From Porphyra umbilicalis (Eukaryota; Rhodophyta; Bangiophyceae; Bangiales; Bangiaceae), in assembly GCA_002049455.2 (NCBI GenBank), contig KV918844.1, forward strand, positions 186,001-250,000: a stretch of 64,000 nt of DNA. Direction: 5' to 3'. Of the stretch, positions 20,340 to 31,590 are shown one piece after another. Position 1 is the stretch's first letter, and every line of letters begins with the position of its first letter. The notes below the pieces were generated by a model, which saw nothing but the letters and a program-made list of their open reading frames with translations, did not search any database and was not told the origin of the DNA. Made by a program: the position numbers and the translations under genes.

Positions 20340-20860
20340 GTTCTGTGCTCTGATTGGTCCATCGCGGTTTCACGGGGTTAAATGAGTGACAAGTGGCAGT
20401 TCATATTGTCCTCAGATTGCCCAATTTATCATATTTTTGTTTCGACAGCCACCCACGGATGGAATATTGTACCTCTCGGAACTGGACGGCCGCATGCCAT
20501 CTCGACCCCATCGCCCGCCGGCTCCGCCGCCGACTTACGCCCGCATCCCTGCCGGCGGCGGCGCCGCCCGCCGTGCCCGGCCCCGCTCCCACTGACCAGA
20601 AGCGTCGTCAAGGACGGGGGCCCGGTTCACATCGTTGCTAACCGACTTGTGCGTTTCCCATTCAATCATTTTCGACAATGCGTTGCACTTGTGTGTGCGG
20701 TGTACCGGGTGTTGTGCGGGGGAGCACGCCAGCGAGTGTGGTTTCGACGTGGGATGCAGTATCTGTAATGGAGTGCCGTGTCACCGCGATTCTGTGCTTC
20801 CTGTGGCATTGTTGGTCAGTGCGTTCCCCTGCAATCCTGATTTCTTTGTTGATGCAGACC

Positions 20861-22723
20861 ATGAACGTCCACGACGAGGAGCACGGCGACGACATGGGGG
20901 GTGCTGTGGACCAGGACGACCTCTTCTCGGGCCTCGCGATGGCTGTGAGCCACCATCTTCGGCTGCTGCAGTTGGCGCGGCGGGTCCGCGGTTGTCATCG
21001 CCTGCGGCGACGGCACCGAGGGTCGGTTCGTGGGCGCGCGCCCAACAAGAAGCGCGACTTCAATCTCGGGCTGCGCAACATTTTGCGCGACTACTGGGGT
21101 GTGGACGGGGAGCCGCCCGTCTTCCACGAGGCGGACTTTGAGAGCCGGTTCCGAATGCCACGCGCTGTCTTCATGCGCGTCTACAATGACATGAAGGACG
21201 AGCCGTTTTTCCGCCAACGCGTCAACGCCACCGGGCGACCCCAGGCGCATCCGCTTCAGAAGGTCGTCGCCGCGCTGCGCGTTCTTGGCAGCGGCGAGGC
21301 GGCGGACCGCCCCGATGAGTCCGTCTGGTTGTCGAAGTCGACCACCAATGCCGCCGTCAAGCGCTTCATCGAGTTCATCGTCAACAAGTACGAGTCGACC
21401 TACCTGCGCGCGCCGACGAACGAGGACATCACGCGCATCCTGGCTTTCAACAAGGACCGGGGCTTGCCCGGCTGTATCGGCAGCTTGGACTGCAGCCACT
21501 GGGAGTGGCACGGCTGCCCGAAGTCGGCGGCGGAACAGCACAAGGGCAGGTCGGGCAAGCGGTCCATTGTCCTGGAGACGGTGTGCGACCAAGACCTCTG
21601 GGTTTGACATGTCTTTGCCGGCTCGCCAGGAAGCAACAACGACATCAACGTCCTCAAGCAGAGCCCTTTGTGTTCTCGTGTCGTGCGCAGCGAGTGGCCG
21701 CCACGTGACATTTCTTTTGAAGTGAACGGACGGAGGTACACGTATCTTTACTATTTAGTCGACGGTATCTATCCCTCTTACCCCTTTCTAGTTCGCCCCC
21801 ACCAAAACCCCGGCACCCCGGAAGAGCTTGAGTTCAACGCCGTACAAAAAGGCGCTCGAAAGGAGGCCGAGCGCCTGTACGGCACCATGTACCAGCAATT
21901 CAAGGTGGCTCTCCACCCCGCGCGCCACCACAGCGTGGCGCACCTCATCCTCACGGCCAAGGCCGTGTGCATCTTGCACAACATGGTCTTGGAGGCGCGG
22001 CGGCCATCATTCGTCCACAACATTCGGCGGCATGGCGCAGATATCGACATTGGTGGTCACGGTGGCGGCGTTGCGGGCGACAATGCGGGCGCGGGCGCCG
22101 GTGCCGCCAATGGCGGCGACGGCAGTGACGTCGGCGGCGGTGAAGATGGTGGGGATAGTGGCGCCGGCGGCGGTGGTGGCGGCGGGGATGGTGGCGCAGG
22201 CGGCGGTGACGGCGGCGGCGGCGGCGGCGGAGGCGGCGGTGGCGGAGGTGGCGGCGGTGGCGGCGGTGGCGGCGGTGGCGGGCACGGCGGGGGTGGCCCC
22301 GCAGCCATGGGCGGTGGTGACGCTGGCGGCGCTGGCGGCGGGGATGGTGGCGACGGCGGTGAGGATGCTGGGGAGGGTGGCGCCGGCGGCGCTGGCGGCA
22401 GCGATGGTGGTGGTGCCGGTGGCGGCGGTGGGGATGGTGGCGACGGCCGCGGGGGCGCTCGGGGTGGTGGCGCCGGCGACATTGGTGGCCGAGGTCGTCT
22501 GTCTGGGCCATCACGCGGACGCGTTGGTCGGGCCGCTGACGGTGTCCCAGCTGACCCTGCGCTCCAAGTTAACCAGGGCATGCTTCCTCCCCCCGGTTCC
22601 TTCTCCGACCTCCTTACTTGGGTGCAGGCGACGGACCCGGCCGTCGGTATGGACTTGAGAAAGGATCTCACTGCACTTGCGTGGGCTCGCCGACAGGCAC
22701 GGCGGTCACGCGCTGGCGATTAA
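20861..22723 (+). pseudogene. PIF/Harbinger DDE transposase, one in-frame TGA
   Basis: This cuts and pastes the Harbinger element. The start ATG at 20861 (MNVHDEEHGDD) follows a possible acceptor TTGATGCAG. Conserved blocks: RDYWG, FRMPRAVFMRV, ALRVLGSG, then the catalytic core CIGSLDCSHWEWHGCP (first Asp), QDLWV, GSPGSNNDINVL (second Asp), and KEAERLYGTMYQQF (third acidic residue), ending HNMVLEAR. A TGA at 21605-21607 sits between DLWV and HVFAG, where plant-type relatives have Trp; the same frame continues on both sides. The last third (22060-22490) is an expanded Gly/Asp/Ala-rich region from a GGC-type microsatellite, unusual for the family. A polar tail follows and ends at TAA 22721-22723. 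Confidence 0.85.
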
Positions 22724-22758
22724 TGTGGGCTCGTATGTGCCTGTGGGTGTGTGTGCAT

Positions 22759-23959
22759 CAGGGGCTTTCATTAATAAATGGCACTCTGATATAATGGATA
22801 GATATACTCGGATATACTTATATTCAAAAATAACGAGCCCGATTTTACGTACTCATATCTGAATGGTCCCGCCATTTAATGGCTCCGAAGAGGATAAACG
22901 CGAGTTCAAATACTTAGCCTGCGTGGGATGTAGGCATCAAATTAACTCAGGAAACTTCATTTGCCAGGTGCCTCACAATGCTCAAAGTCGTGACAAAAGT
23001 CACAGGCACATTTTCGAAAAGTGCTGAACAGAAGCGAAAAAACTCAGGGCCGATCGTCGATAGTAATCAGTTGTGACAAGCGTCGCGCGCGGCCCTTCCT
23101 GGAAGGCCCACAAGCATGAGAACGAAAATCAGGACAAAAGGCTAACCGAGCTATCAAGATGGACACGAAAGCCGAAGCCCCTCGCCTGACATCGACCTTC
23201 GTACGCTCACTGCGCAGCGGGCCCAGAACTGTCGTCAAAAGCACGTCTATTTTTGACTGTTTTGAGCCTCTCGGAGGCCCGTGTTCCTGCTTGATGAACC
23301 AGAACTCCTGTGCAAAAAACAGATCGACCCCCCTTTACAGGCTCTCAGAGGCCATCCCATGCGAGGTTCTTGCATATTTGTATTTGCGAGAACAGGAATC
23401 GTTCCTCACTCCACACATTGCGCCTGCTAGCAGGGCCATAGGTGCTTCTCCGTCTCTGTCTCTTCCTGGAAGGGTGAAGTGTACACGTCTTCTGCTGTGT
23501 TTCTCTTTTTACGAGTGGTGATGCATCTATGCCGGCGAACAGATGATTTTGGCGACCTTTCTGGAACAAAGCAGCCTTGACGGAGCCCCAAGGCGGTTTG
23601 CAGATTATCTGTTCTTCCCAAAACACCCAAAAGCAGACGTGTTCTTGACGACGGTTTTGGGCCCGCTGTGCTTCGAGTCATGGTCTGGCATGAGCGCGGT
23701 CACAACTCACAGCACGACCTGCTCTTTGTTTTTTCTTGGCAACACGCCTTGAAAGTACATCCTGTCGGACATACTTGTTCAATAATCTGATATATTCTGG
23801 ATAGAATCCGTATTCTTATTCATATCCTTCTCGTATTTGCTGCGGATACGAATCTTATCCGTATTCAAGAAGTTGCGGCAAAATTCTTATCTGATTCAAA
23901 AAATGTTGGTGTTGAGTATATCTGAGTCGTCACAAATTTGGCAGATTCATAAGCCCCTG
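22759..23959. mobile_element. nested non-autonomous hAT-type element
   Basis: Ends CAGGGGCTT at 22759 and AAGCCCCTG ending at 23959 are inverted. A perfect 8-bp duplication GTGTGCAT flanks them (22751-22758 and 23960-23967). The interior is AT-rich at both ends and lies between the two Harbinger genes, so it inserted after or within the Harbinger lineage. A partial inner inverted repeat (about 23217-23248 against 23636-23669, with GGGCCC) is present. No transposase is visible. Its ends differ from the hAT element at 2081, so it belongs to another subfamily. Confidence 0.82.
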
Positions 23960-24504
23960 GTGTGCATGTGTGTGTGTGTTTGTTTGTCAATGACTTGTTC
24001 TTTCGTCAAAGCCGCATGGCATGTTCTGTGTACCAATCGAAGTCCCCATGTCGGATTCACGACTAGCGGCTCATGCGAATGCTGGCGGCCTGCGCCCTCG
24101 CATCGCGTATGACAGGCAAGGTGTTTTGCACCTGCAATGCGCAACTGATGCGCTTTCCATCTCATAGGGCGTTGCCAAGACAGACTTTACCCGTGCTTGA
24201 CTCACGTGCGGAACGCGCCCAGCCAATATGAACAGCAGTGCGTCGCAACTGATGGCGCATACTGCAAGAAAACACACAACAAAGCTAACAAAAGAAGCAC
24301 CGCTTGCGACGCGCTAGCTGTAACACAGGCATGCGACTGCACGTGACCACACCAAACAAGGACAATGTGGATGACCTGCAATGTCTCCCATCCGTCACAC
24401 ATGCACGTCCGCCGCACTAGAGTCACTGGCACACAGCAACGTCCTGCGGCATGCGTCTCACAATCACTCCAGCGGTCAAGCCCTCCGCACCCCAAAGTTC
24501 CTCA

Positions 24505-27009
24505 CTAGTCCTCTTCATCATCAGTGACCTCCTTGTTCACAGCACCGCCGGTTCGCGCAGACACAGCGCCCGTCGTCCGGACCGTACGTCCCGCGCCGCG
24601 ACTGCGCATGTCGCCACGCGCGGTAGGCGCCGTGACGCTGCTCCCGCCTGCCACGTCCGGCCCAGTGAGGTCAATGGCTGCCTGGTTCTTGTCGATGCGC
24701 GCCTGCCCCACCTTGGACTTGGCCGCCATCGCGTGGCGGCCGCGCGCCAGGCGCACGCGCTCTGCAGAGCCTCTCTTGTCCAGTCTCGACGCCTCGGCCA
24801 CATTGATGGTCGCGTCGCTGTCGTCGCTGGATGCGATGACCAGCTCCTTGCCGCCCCCCGCGGCCATCGCGGCCGACGCGGCCGCAGCTGCGCTCGCGCC
24901 CGCTGCAGTGGCCGAATTGGTCGATGGCGACGCGCCCCGCACCGCGACCGCACCGCTGGCCACGGCCGCCGGCGCCGTGGAATTGATGGCCGCCATGCTG
25001 ATGTTGAACATGTCCTTCCGCATGGCCTCAAAGAACGTCTTGGCCTCGTCCGTGCCCTTGTTCTCGGCCAAGTTGAAGAACGCGGCCGCCGCGCGCTTGG
25101 ACACGAGCTGCGTCCGCTTGGCAGCCTCCGAAACCATCGCCTCCATCGTCTTTCTCGAGCGCACGAGCTCCACAACGAGGACGCCCGCGCTCTCTTGCAT
25201 GTCCTCTTTGTTATTGCGCATGCGCTTCGCCGCCTTGACGCCCATGTCCGGTCGCGGCTGGAGAGCGGGACGCTTCCCGCGTGAGGGCTTGTCGCCGCCG
25301 CCGTTGCCATCATCGCCGCCGTCAACGTCCAGCTGACCACCAATGCCGTGAAAGCGGTCGGTGACGGCGTTGGCGTCGGCCGCCGCCCCGCTGAACTTGT
25401 CCATCTCTCTCAGCACGCGCCACATCGGGATTCACGCGCACGTCACCACGTGACCGGTCCGCTCCGCCCGCGCCTTTCCCTGCCGCTCGCGCTCGTCGTC
25501 CGAGCACGCGTCCTGCCGCACGGCTTGGTACGCCGACACGCCAGAGAAGAGGCCCGCGGCGGCGCGCACGAGGTCCTCCTCAGTCAGCCCCCCCGTCAGC
25601 TGCTTCTTGTCGGACACCACCTTGAAGAAATGTGCGAAGCGCTGCAAGTCGGGCGGGATCTTGCGCTCAAACTGCGTCTGCACGGAGCCCGCCGTGCGCT
25701 CGCTCCATCGGCCCTTCAGGTCACTGGGCTTCAGGCTCTTGGGGATGCGCTGCACAAAGTCATCCTTAATGGTGTCCCAGAGACCGTCCTTCGACCAGTC
25801 CGCGCCCATGTCCGACCGCTGTGCCACCAACTTGAACGCGTCACAGAGAGCCACCTGCTCGTCGACCGTCCACACCTTTCCCTTGCCGTTGCCTGGGCCC
25901 TTCTTCTTGGCGCCTGCGCCACCCCCGCGGCGAGGACCGCCGCTCGCGCGGCGGCCTTGGTGCTGCGGCGTCGGCGCACCGCCGGTGCTGGATGATGCGA
26001 CGCTCCCGCCCGAAGACTGGTTACACTCGCTCTCGTCACCGCCGCCAGCCCCACCAAGGTTCGACATTGTTGGTCGCGGCATCGCTCCCCGTCGGGTGCC
26101 GGCAGCTCGCTTCTCACGAGCACGGGTACGTCCCGACTTGTCCGACTCTGTGTCGCTTAGTGGACCGCGGCCGACCGGTGCGCTCTTGCCGGGCGCCCCG
26201 CCAGCAGCGGCGCCAGCCTCTGACGCACTTGCGCTTCCGTGAGCAACCGGCGTAGCGGCCACCAATGTCGGCGCCACGGAGCCCGCTCCACCGGCGAAGT
26301 GCTCGTCCGAGGTAGCACGACGGGCGCCAGAAGCAGCGGCTCCTCGAGGCTTGTACGGCACACAGCGGTCAGACAAGAGGGGAGGGTTGGGCGGGGGAGT
26401 CTTGCCAGAAGCGAGCGCGTCTTTCACACGACACGCGTGCAAGCGCCGGACGAACTCCTCGACACCGAGCTCGCTGGCGCGCCGCAGGCCCGCCAGGTGC
26501 GGGCGCCGATCAGTCCGCGCCTTCTTCGAAGAGGTTAGAGCCGTCTTGTCGACCCCAATAACGTCGCCGCCACCCAGAGCGGCGCCAGACTTGGCCGGCG
26601 CTACCGCGTCCACACCGGTGGTCGCTGCCGACGCAGGCAGCGACGCGCAACCGCCGGCAGCCGTGGTCGTCCCGCCCGTCCGGGACGTCGCCGCTGCAGC
26701 GTCGGCGCCTGCTGTCGCGGACGGCAGCCGCAGCGCCGCTCGCACCGCGGGAGGCGCCGCCCCGCCCGTGCCACGGGACGTAGCAGGCTCGAGCCCAGGG
26801 GGGGGAGAAGACTCGTTTAACGGGTTGCGCACCCGCTGGTAGCGAAAGCCAGGAGGTAGAGGGGGGAGTGGGGGAAACGGCGGGGCGTCGCCATCGGCCG
26901 ACTTTGAAGGAGGGGAGTCGCGCATGGCGGCTTGCTGTGTCGCGAGACGTACGGCACAGCGACAGCAGTGGACACACCGCCCGTCGACGGCGAAAAAGGG
27001 CGGATGCAC
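24505..27009 (-). pseudogene. Harbinger Myb/SANT-like second protein, one in-frame TGA
   Basis: In PIF/Harbinger elements this DNA-binding partner helps bring the transposase to the ends and into the nucleus. The minus-strand frame runs from about 27009 (an internal ATG at 26925 is an alternative) to 24505. After a long Pro/Ala-rich N-terminal part comes the SANT-like block VWTVDEQVALCDAFK, then LKGRWSERTAGSVQ, LTEEDLV, and MWRVLREMDKFSGAA, corresponding to CWR(V/L)LR of related proteins. A C-terminal helical part follows (AAAAFFNLAE, KTFFEAMRKDM). The frame is broken once by TGA at 25432-25434, exactly where the other two copies in this window (38.3 kb and 63.4 kb) have Trp before (V/I)xxWRVLR. 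It is convergent with the transposase gene. Confidence 0.78.
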
Positions 27010-28199
27010 CGCCGTTGCGGAACGGGCCGCAGAGAGCGGGCACGCTCAACGTACACCTTTTCCCGCGCGGTCCCCGCAAGCGAACAGCCGAAAGCACAGG
27101 ACCTAAGACGACTGACATTGTTGGTTGCCTCCATGCTACCTGCCAACGACGACTGCGGCACCGCCCCCAATGGCCCTCCCAGGCGCACTCAGAACGGTGC
27201 GACCGGGCCACAAAAGTGTGCCGGACCCCACAATCGGCGTTCGTGGACTGCCTGATCGGATGTCCCGAGAGGCTCACACGAGCCGTCCGTTGCCAGGCCC
27301 GATGCCCCACGAGACCCGTGACCCAGAGGGAGGCTGACGGTCGGTTTCCTCGACAGGCGTGCATTGTACCTCTCGATCTCGGCGCCGGACACCTGGGGGC
27401 CCGCCGTCAGCCATCACGCACTCGCGAGTGAGTGGACGGTCGCACTGAGATATTGTTCACGAGGCTGTCAAGGACACCGCCCCAAAAGCCCTTGCACTTG
27501 TCCCCACGTCCCGGGGGACACACCACGGACGCTCAGATGGACACACACGAGTGCCGATGAGACCGCCAGCGCGGTCCATTTCTCAATTCTGGCCCGTCCT
27601 CGGCCCTCTGGAGGCACCCAAGGCGTCACAGGAGGAGTGACTGCGCGGTGCAATCGGTCTGACTCAGCAGATGGGGGCAGGCACGCAGCACAGGTGCACA
27701 GGGGCGCAGCCCTTGTGCCCCGCGCATGGCTCTCGAGCCACCCGTTTGCGCGGTTTGTCAGGCCACTGTGGCCGCTGGCGACGGTTCGACCGCCATGATT
27801 CAGGCATCAACACCTTCCACAGCCTGGGGCGGTGCGACCCCAACACACGTCACGCACTCGAGCGGATTCGATCCAGATTGGTACCGAAAGGCCTCCACGT
27901 GTCTCGCTAGATTGCGTTGATTTGGGCGGTTTGGGCTCCGTTCACACGCTTTCCGTGACATGTTCGGCACGTATTCGACGGCCGCCTCTTCATTTCGATA
28001 CTGGCGACGACGCTGATACGTGTCCTCCGCTGGCAACCACGAAGTGCGGCCAACAACGTCGAGGCCAACGGCGCTCAGATCTTCGAAAGGTAGCCCACTC
28101 TGTTTCATCCATTACATTGCCCGTTGGCAACGCGTTGGCTTGTTGGCAACTGACCACTTGCAGGGCCACACGTAGCGGTTTCATTTCACCGTTTCATAC
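27010..28199. other. Harbinger right subterminal region
   Basis: No gene is seen. Multiple GTTGGC/GCCAAC motifs are present, dense from 28060 to the terminal repeat. This would include the promoter of the Myb/SANT-like gene. Confidence 0.5.
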
Positions 28200-28483
28200 C
28201 GTTGGCCCGACATTGGTGGGAATGCTCGAAGTACATAGTTTTTGGCCTGGAAATCAAACTTGGACCCCCCTGGGTATTCAAAGAAATAAAATGGCCCCAA
28301 GGCATGGGGAGATAGCCTGCGCACCACCCTCGCTCCTTCGATCGCGCCCAGTGCAACCCCTCGCGCCCTCCTCCCCCCCCCCCCCCAGGCCCCTCTGCGG
28401 CCGGCAGCACGCATGGCGAGCGCCGGACCCCCCCCACCCCCCAAGACTTTCCGCTCGGGTGACGGAACCTCACGCAGTTTCCA

Positions 28484-29410
28484 TTGCACTCTCCCCCCAG
28501 GGGCGCGTGCGGCCGCGGCAGTTCGGCCGCCCCCTGCGGCCGGCCGTGGGTGGGGCCTCGACCGGAGACGGTGGCGGCGGCGGCGACAGTAGTGGCGGCG
28601 GAGCTTGCGGCAAGGGCGCCCGCGGCGGCGGCGGCGGCGGCCGCCGCTCTCCCCCGCCCCCCCTGCTTCAGGGGCGGCGGCGGCGGCACCGCGGCCGACA
28701 GCGAAAGGCGGCGGGCGGGCCGCCTGCGCGCGTCGCTCGACGGTGTGACGGGCGGCGCAGGAAGGGGCAGACGCGACCCACTGGGCGGCCTCCACACTAC
28801 CCCGGGCGCCCGCTTCACCGCCTATCTGTCCGAGCCGGCGACAACGGAGGCTGCGGCGGCAGCGGCCCCAGCCACCGCCGACGTGGCGTCCGCTGACCCG
28901 CCGACGCAAGAGCCAGAGTCCCTTATGCGGGGCTTCCGCAGCAGCGGAGGTGCCACCGTCGACGGCGGCGGCACCGACGCGGCCTTGTTGTCAACCGACG
29001 GCGTCCGGGAGACGCTTTCCTTTCGGTGGTATGCCACCCGCAGGAACGGCGGCGAGGCCACGGCGGCGGCGGCGGGGGCGGGGGCGGCGGCGGCGGGTGA
29101 GGACGGCGGCAGCGGCACCCGCTCCCCCCCCCATCCCTGTGTGGCGGGACATGCTGCCGTCCGCGTCTTGCCGCTGAGTGGGTTCGCCGCAAAGGCGAAG
29201 CCAGACGCCACGTGCCACTCCCTTGCCGAAGGCGGCGCCATGGTGGGCGCTACAGCGGCGGCGACCGCCGTCGCGGCGACGGCCACGGCCGCCACGCAGC
29301 GCCGGCGCTCGGCGGAGGTGTGGGACGGGGTGGCGCAGCCGGCGGCGGCGGCGGCGGCGGTCGTCTTGGGGACAAATAGGGGCGTCCCGCCCCGCGCCAC
29401 GTCGTGTTGA
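28484..29410 (+). CDS. possible GC-rich coding region, unrecognised
   Basis: This is a 308-codon open frame. It is Ala-, Gly- and Arg-rich with less repetitive stretches (GARFTAYLSEPATTE, LLSTDGVRETLSFRWY, VRVLPLSGFAAKAKPDATC) that look more like protein than the other frames. A C-terminal Ala-rich run (AMVGATAAATAVAATA) might be a weak membrane segment. It may be one exon of a larger gene, and GC-rich DNA here is open in other frames too. No domain is recognised. Confidence 0.3.
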   Translation: MHSPPRGACGRGSSAAPCGRPWVGPRPETVAAAATVVAAELAARAPAAAAAAAAALPRPPCFRGGGGGTAADSERRRAGRLRASLDGVTGGAGRGRRDPLGGLHTTPGARFTAYLSEPATTEAAAAAAPATADVASADPPTQEPESLMRGFRSSGGATVDGGGTDAALLSTDGVRETLSFRWYATRRNGGEATAAAAGAGAAAAGEDGGSGTRSPPHPCVAGHAAVRVLPLSGFAAKAKPDATCHSLAEGGAMVGATAAATAVAATATAATQRRRSAEVWDGVAQPAAAAAAVVLGTNRGVPPRATSC

Positions 29411-29786
29411 AACGCAGTTGGGATAGGGGATGGGGGACCACGGTGAAGTGGTTAAGTGGCTTGAGCTTGTGTGTTCGTGTGCGAACGTGCTTTGTTGGTT
29501 GTCTCTCCAAAGCGCCCCTCTTCCCATCAAGGGCACTCCTCAAGTAGTCCAAGTCGGAGCACTCAAGCCCACCACGCAGCCCAAGCAGCTCGCCCGTGCA
29601 CGCGCCCGCCCACACTCTAAATCAAAACGCTCACCAAATCAAAGCATCAGGGATCAAAGCAAAGCCCACGCAAATCAAAGCATCAGAAGCACAAGAACAA
29701 AACATGTGAAATCGCAAACATTTCACTCAAAATCGCACGGGTACAAATGTCCAATGCACCAGCGGTCATCAAACCGCGAGGAAGTC
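29411..29786. other. no gene recognised; short Lys-rich open frame
   Basis: This AT-richer stretch has AAATCAAAGCATCA-type repeats near 29635-29690. An open frame at 29430-29801 is Lys/Arg/Ser-rich at its end but matches no histone tail. Confidence 0.3.
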
Positions 29787-29880
29787 GCATGGGTAGCCTA
29801 GTGGGAAGTAAGGCACCCACTCTCATTAGGCGTGACCTTCGGGTCGCGTCCGGGAGTCGGGGGTTCGAACCCTGTCAATA
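29787..29880 (+). repeat. tRNA-like sequence with pol III A and B boxes (SINE-like)
   Basis: TAGCCTAGTGGG fits an A box and GGGTTCGAACCC fits a B box about 70 bases later. A D-arm (GCC/GGC), a GACCTTCGGGTC hairpin and a T-arm can be drawn, but the acceptor and anticodon stems do not close. It is more likely a tRNA-derived SINE head or decayed tRNA than a working tRNA gene. Confidence 0.4.
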
Positions 29881-29889
29881 CCTGGTTTC

Positions 29890-30102
29890 TTGAATTTTGC
29901 TTTTTACAGCAGGAGGGCTTACAGCGGCGTTGAGCATGACGTTCCAACAGCGTCCGCTTTCCTCGCGCTGCAGGAGGCCGCCGAGGCGTACCTGGTCGGT
30001 CTCTTTCAAGACGCTCAACTGTGTACTGTCCACGCCAAGAGCGTCACTGTCATGTCGAAGGACATCCAGCTTGCTCGCCGCATCCGCGGTGAGCGGGCGT
30101 AG
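29890..30102 (+). pseudogene. histone H3 C-terminal exon (partial)
   Basis: The translation ends with the histone H3 fold C-terminus: [16 protein letters not shown], then [24 protein letters not shown] and IRGERA before a TAG at 30100-30102. This corresponds to the alpha-2 to C-terminal part of H3. A polypyrimidine tract and CAG (TTTTTACAG near 29911) sit just upstream and could be an acceptor site. The N-terminal tail and alpha-1 are not found in the preceding kilobase. Substitutions such as Ser for the usual Arg after HAK and MS for MP suggest a variant H3 or a decaying fragment. Residues before FLAL do not match H3. Confidence 0.65.
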
Positions 30103-30255
30103 ATATTTCTTTTTTAATGAGGGGCCTGCCTATAGTTTATTACCGTTATTGCCCGCTACGAGAGCCTTGCTTGTGTGTAAGACGGAGACGGGAAAGAAAG
30201 TGGCAAAAAACAGCCGTCGCGCTGCTTCCATCGCCGAGGGGGGGCGCCGCCGCCC

Positions 30256-31590
30256 TTGCCGCCGATGCGGTCACCAAAGTTGTGGCATCGGTCTTGGGGG
30301 GTAAGAAATGTGGGATCCACCCCACCGCCACCACCACCAACCCCCACCGCGTGGGCGTCGGCGGCCGGCGGCAGCGGCGGCAGCGGGCGTGCCAGCGGCG
30401 GTCTTCCGCCCCCCGCGGCGCTGGTGGTCGTGCCCCCGTCGCCGGCGTCGCCCCGGGCGGTGACGCCGTCGCGTGTCGCCGCTACTGCAGCGGCGCTGCT
30501 CGCGGAAGCGACGACAGCACCACTGCGCGGCCGCGCCGCTGCAATTGACGCGCTCTTCTTTCTCCTCGGGCCCGCGGGCGGTGGCGGCGGTGGTGGCGGC
30601 GGCACCTTGTCGGTGGGGGCGGTCCCCTTCCCCCACCCCCCCCGCTCCCACGCCCCAACTGGTGGAGCGCCTGCACCTGGCGGCGCTGCTCGGCGCCGCC
30701 GCTGCGGTCGGCGCCATCCTCCCCGCCAGGGGCAAACCCCCCCCCGCCCCTTCCGGCGGCGCGGCGCCACCCACCCCCGCTCTCCTCACGGGCGGCGCGC
30801 CCGCCGCGCGCGTCGCTCTCCCGCGCTCGTCTACCGACGCCGCGATTGCGTCGGCGGCGGTTTTGCTCGGGCCCCACCCGGCGATCGACGCGCGGGCGCC
30901 GCCGTCGCCCGCCACGGCGGCCGACTGCCAACGGGCGGGAAGGGGGGTGCCCGCCGCCGCCGTCGCCGCTGTCGTGCCGTCTCGGCGACGTGCCGCGGCT
31001 GCGATCGGTCGGGGGTTGCAGCGGGAGTTGGTGGCGCTGCCGGCATGGGGGGCGTCGCGAGGGGGGAGGGGGGGGGGAGCCCATGTGCGCGCCCGCCCCT
31101 ATCGCCGGGCGTGCCCAACGCGGCAGGCAGTGTGGGTGGCTTGGACGGCGGCGGTGGTGGCGGCGGCGGCGGCGGCAGGGGTGGCGGCGCCAGTGGGGCA
31201 GGGTGGGGGAGCGGGGGGGTCCTCCCACCCCTGGGGGAGCCGCGCGCTACACGGGCGCGCCGACGTTCCGCCGCCGCCGCTGCCATGGCTGTGGCTACCC
31301 GACGAGCCATCGCGACCCGGCGAAAACACGCTGCGGCGCGGGAAACGGCGCACAGGCGGGTACGGCGCCGCCGCTGCCGCGTCCGTCCCCGCCACCGACG
31401 AAGGGGGTCGGCAGCCGAGACGCCGGCGGCAGTGTTCGACGGCAGCCGCACCGCCCGAGGAGGCGCTGGCGATGCCGCCGCCGCCACCGCCGCCGCCACC
31501 GCCGCCGCCACCGCCGCCACCGCTGCCGCCGCCGCCGAGCCGCCCCTCGCCGGCGCCCTCAAGACCGGCGTCATGGTCTGAAGGAGGGTA
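30256..31590 (+). CDS. possible GC-rich coding region, unrecognised
   Basis: Two overlapping plus-strand frames have protein-like stretches. One is SRVAATAAALLAEATT and RGRAAAIDALFFLLGP near 30465-30580. The other, after about 30655, is LVERLHLAALLGAAAAVGAI, STDAAIASAAVLLGP and REVALPAWG-like segments. They could be exons of one gene joined across 30580-30655, but the block also has CCG and GGC microsatellites and is open on the other strand. A polyproline run closes it. No domain is recognised. Confidence 0.25.

Larger units (their letters stand above)
20089..28227. mobile_element. PIF/Harbinger-type DNA transposon, 8.1 kb
   Basis: The ends are 28-bp perfect inverted repeats (20089-20116 and 28200-28227) starting GAGCATTCCCACC. 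They enclose both PIF/Harbinger genes: a DDE transposase on the plus strand and a Myb/SANT-like second protein on the minus strand. Subterminal zones on both sides repeat CGTTGGC/GCCAACG. The flanking triplets are TAA and GAA, so the expected 3-bp duplication is imperfect. About 1.2 kb of the length is a nested hAT element at 22759-23959; without it and its duplication the element is about 6.9 kb. Both genes carry one in-frame TGA where relatives have Trp, so this copy is probably non-autonomous now. Confidence 0.85.

Noticed and set aside
29787..29880. Functional tRNA gene
   Set aside because: A and B boxes and a T-arm are present, but the acceptor and anticodon stems do not pair.
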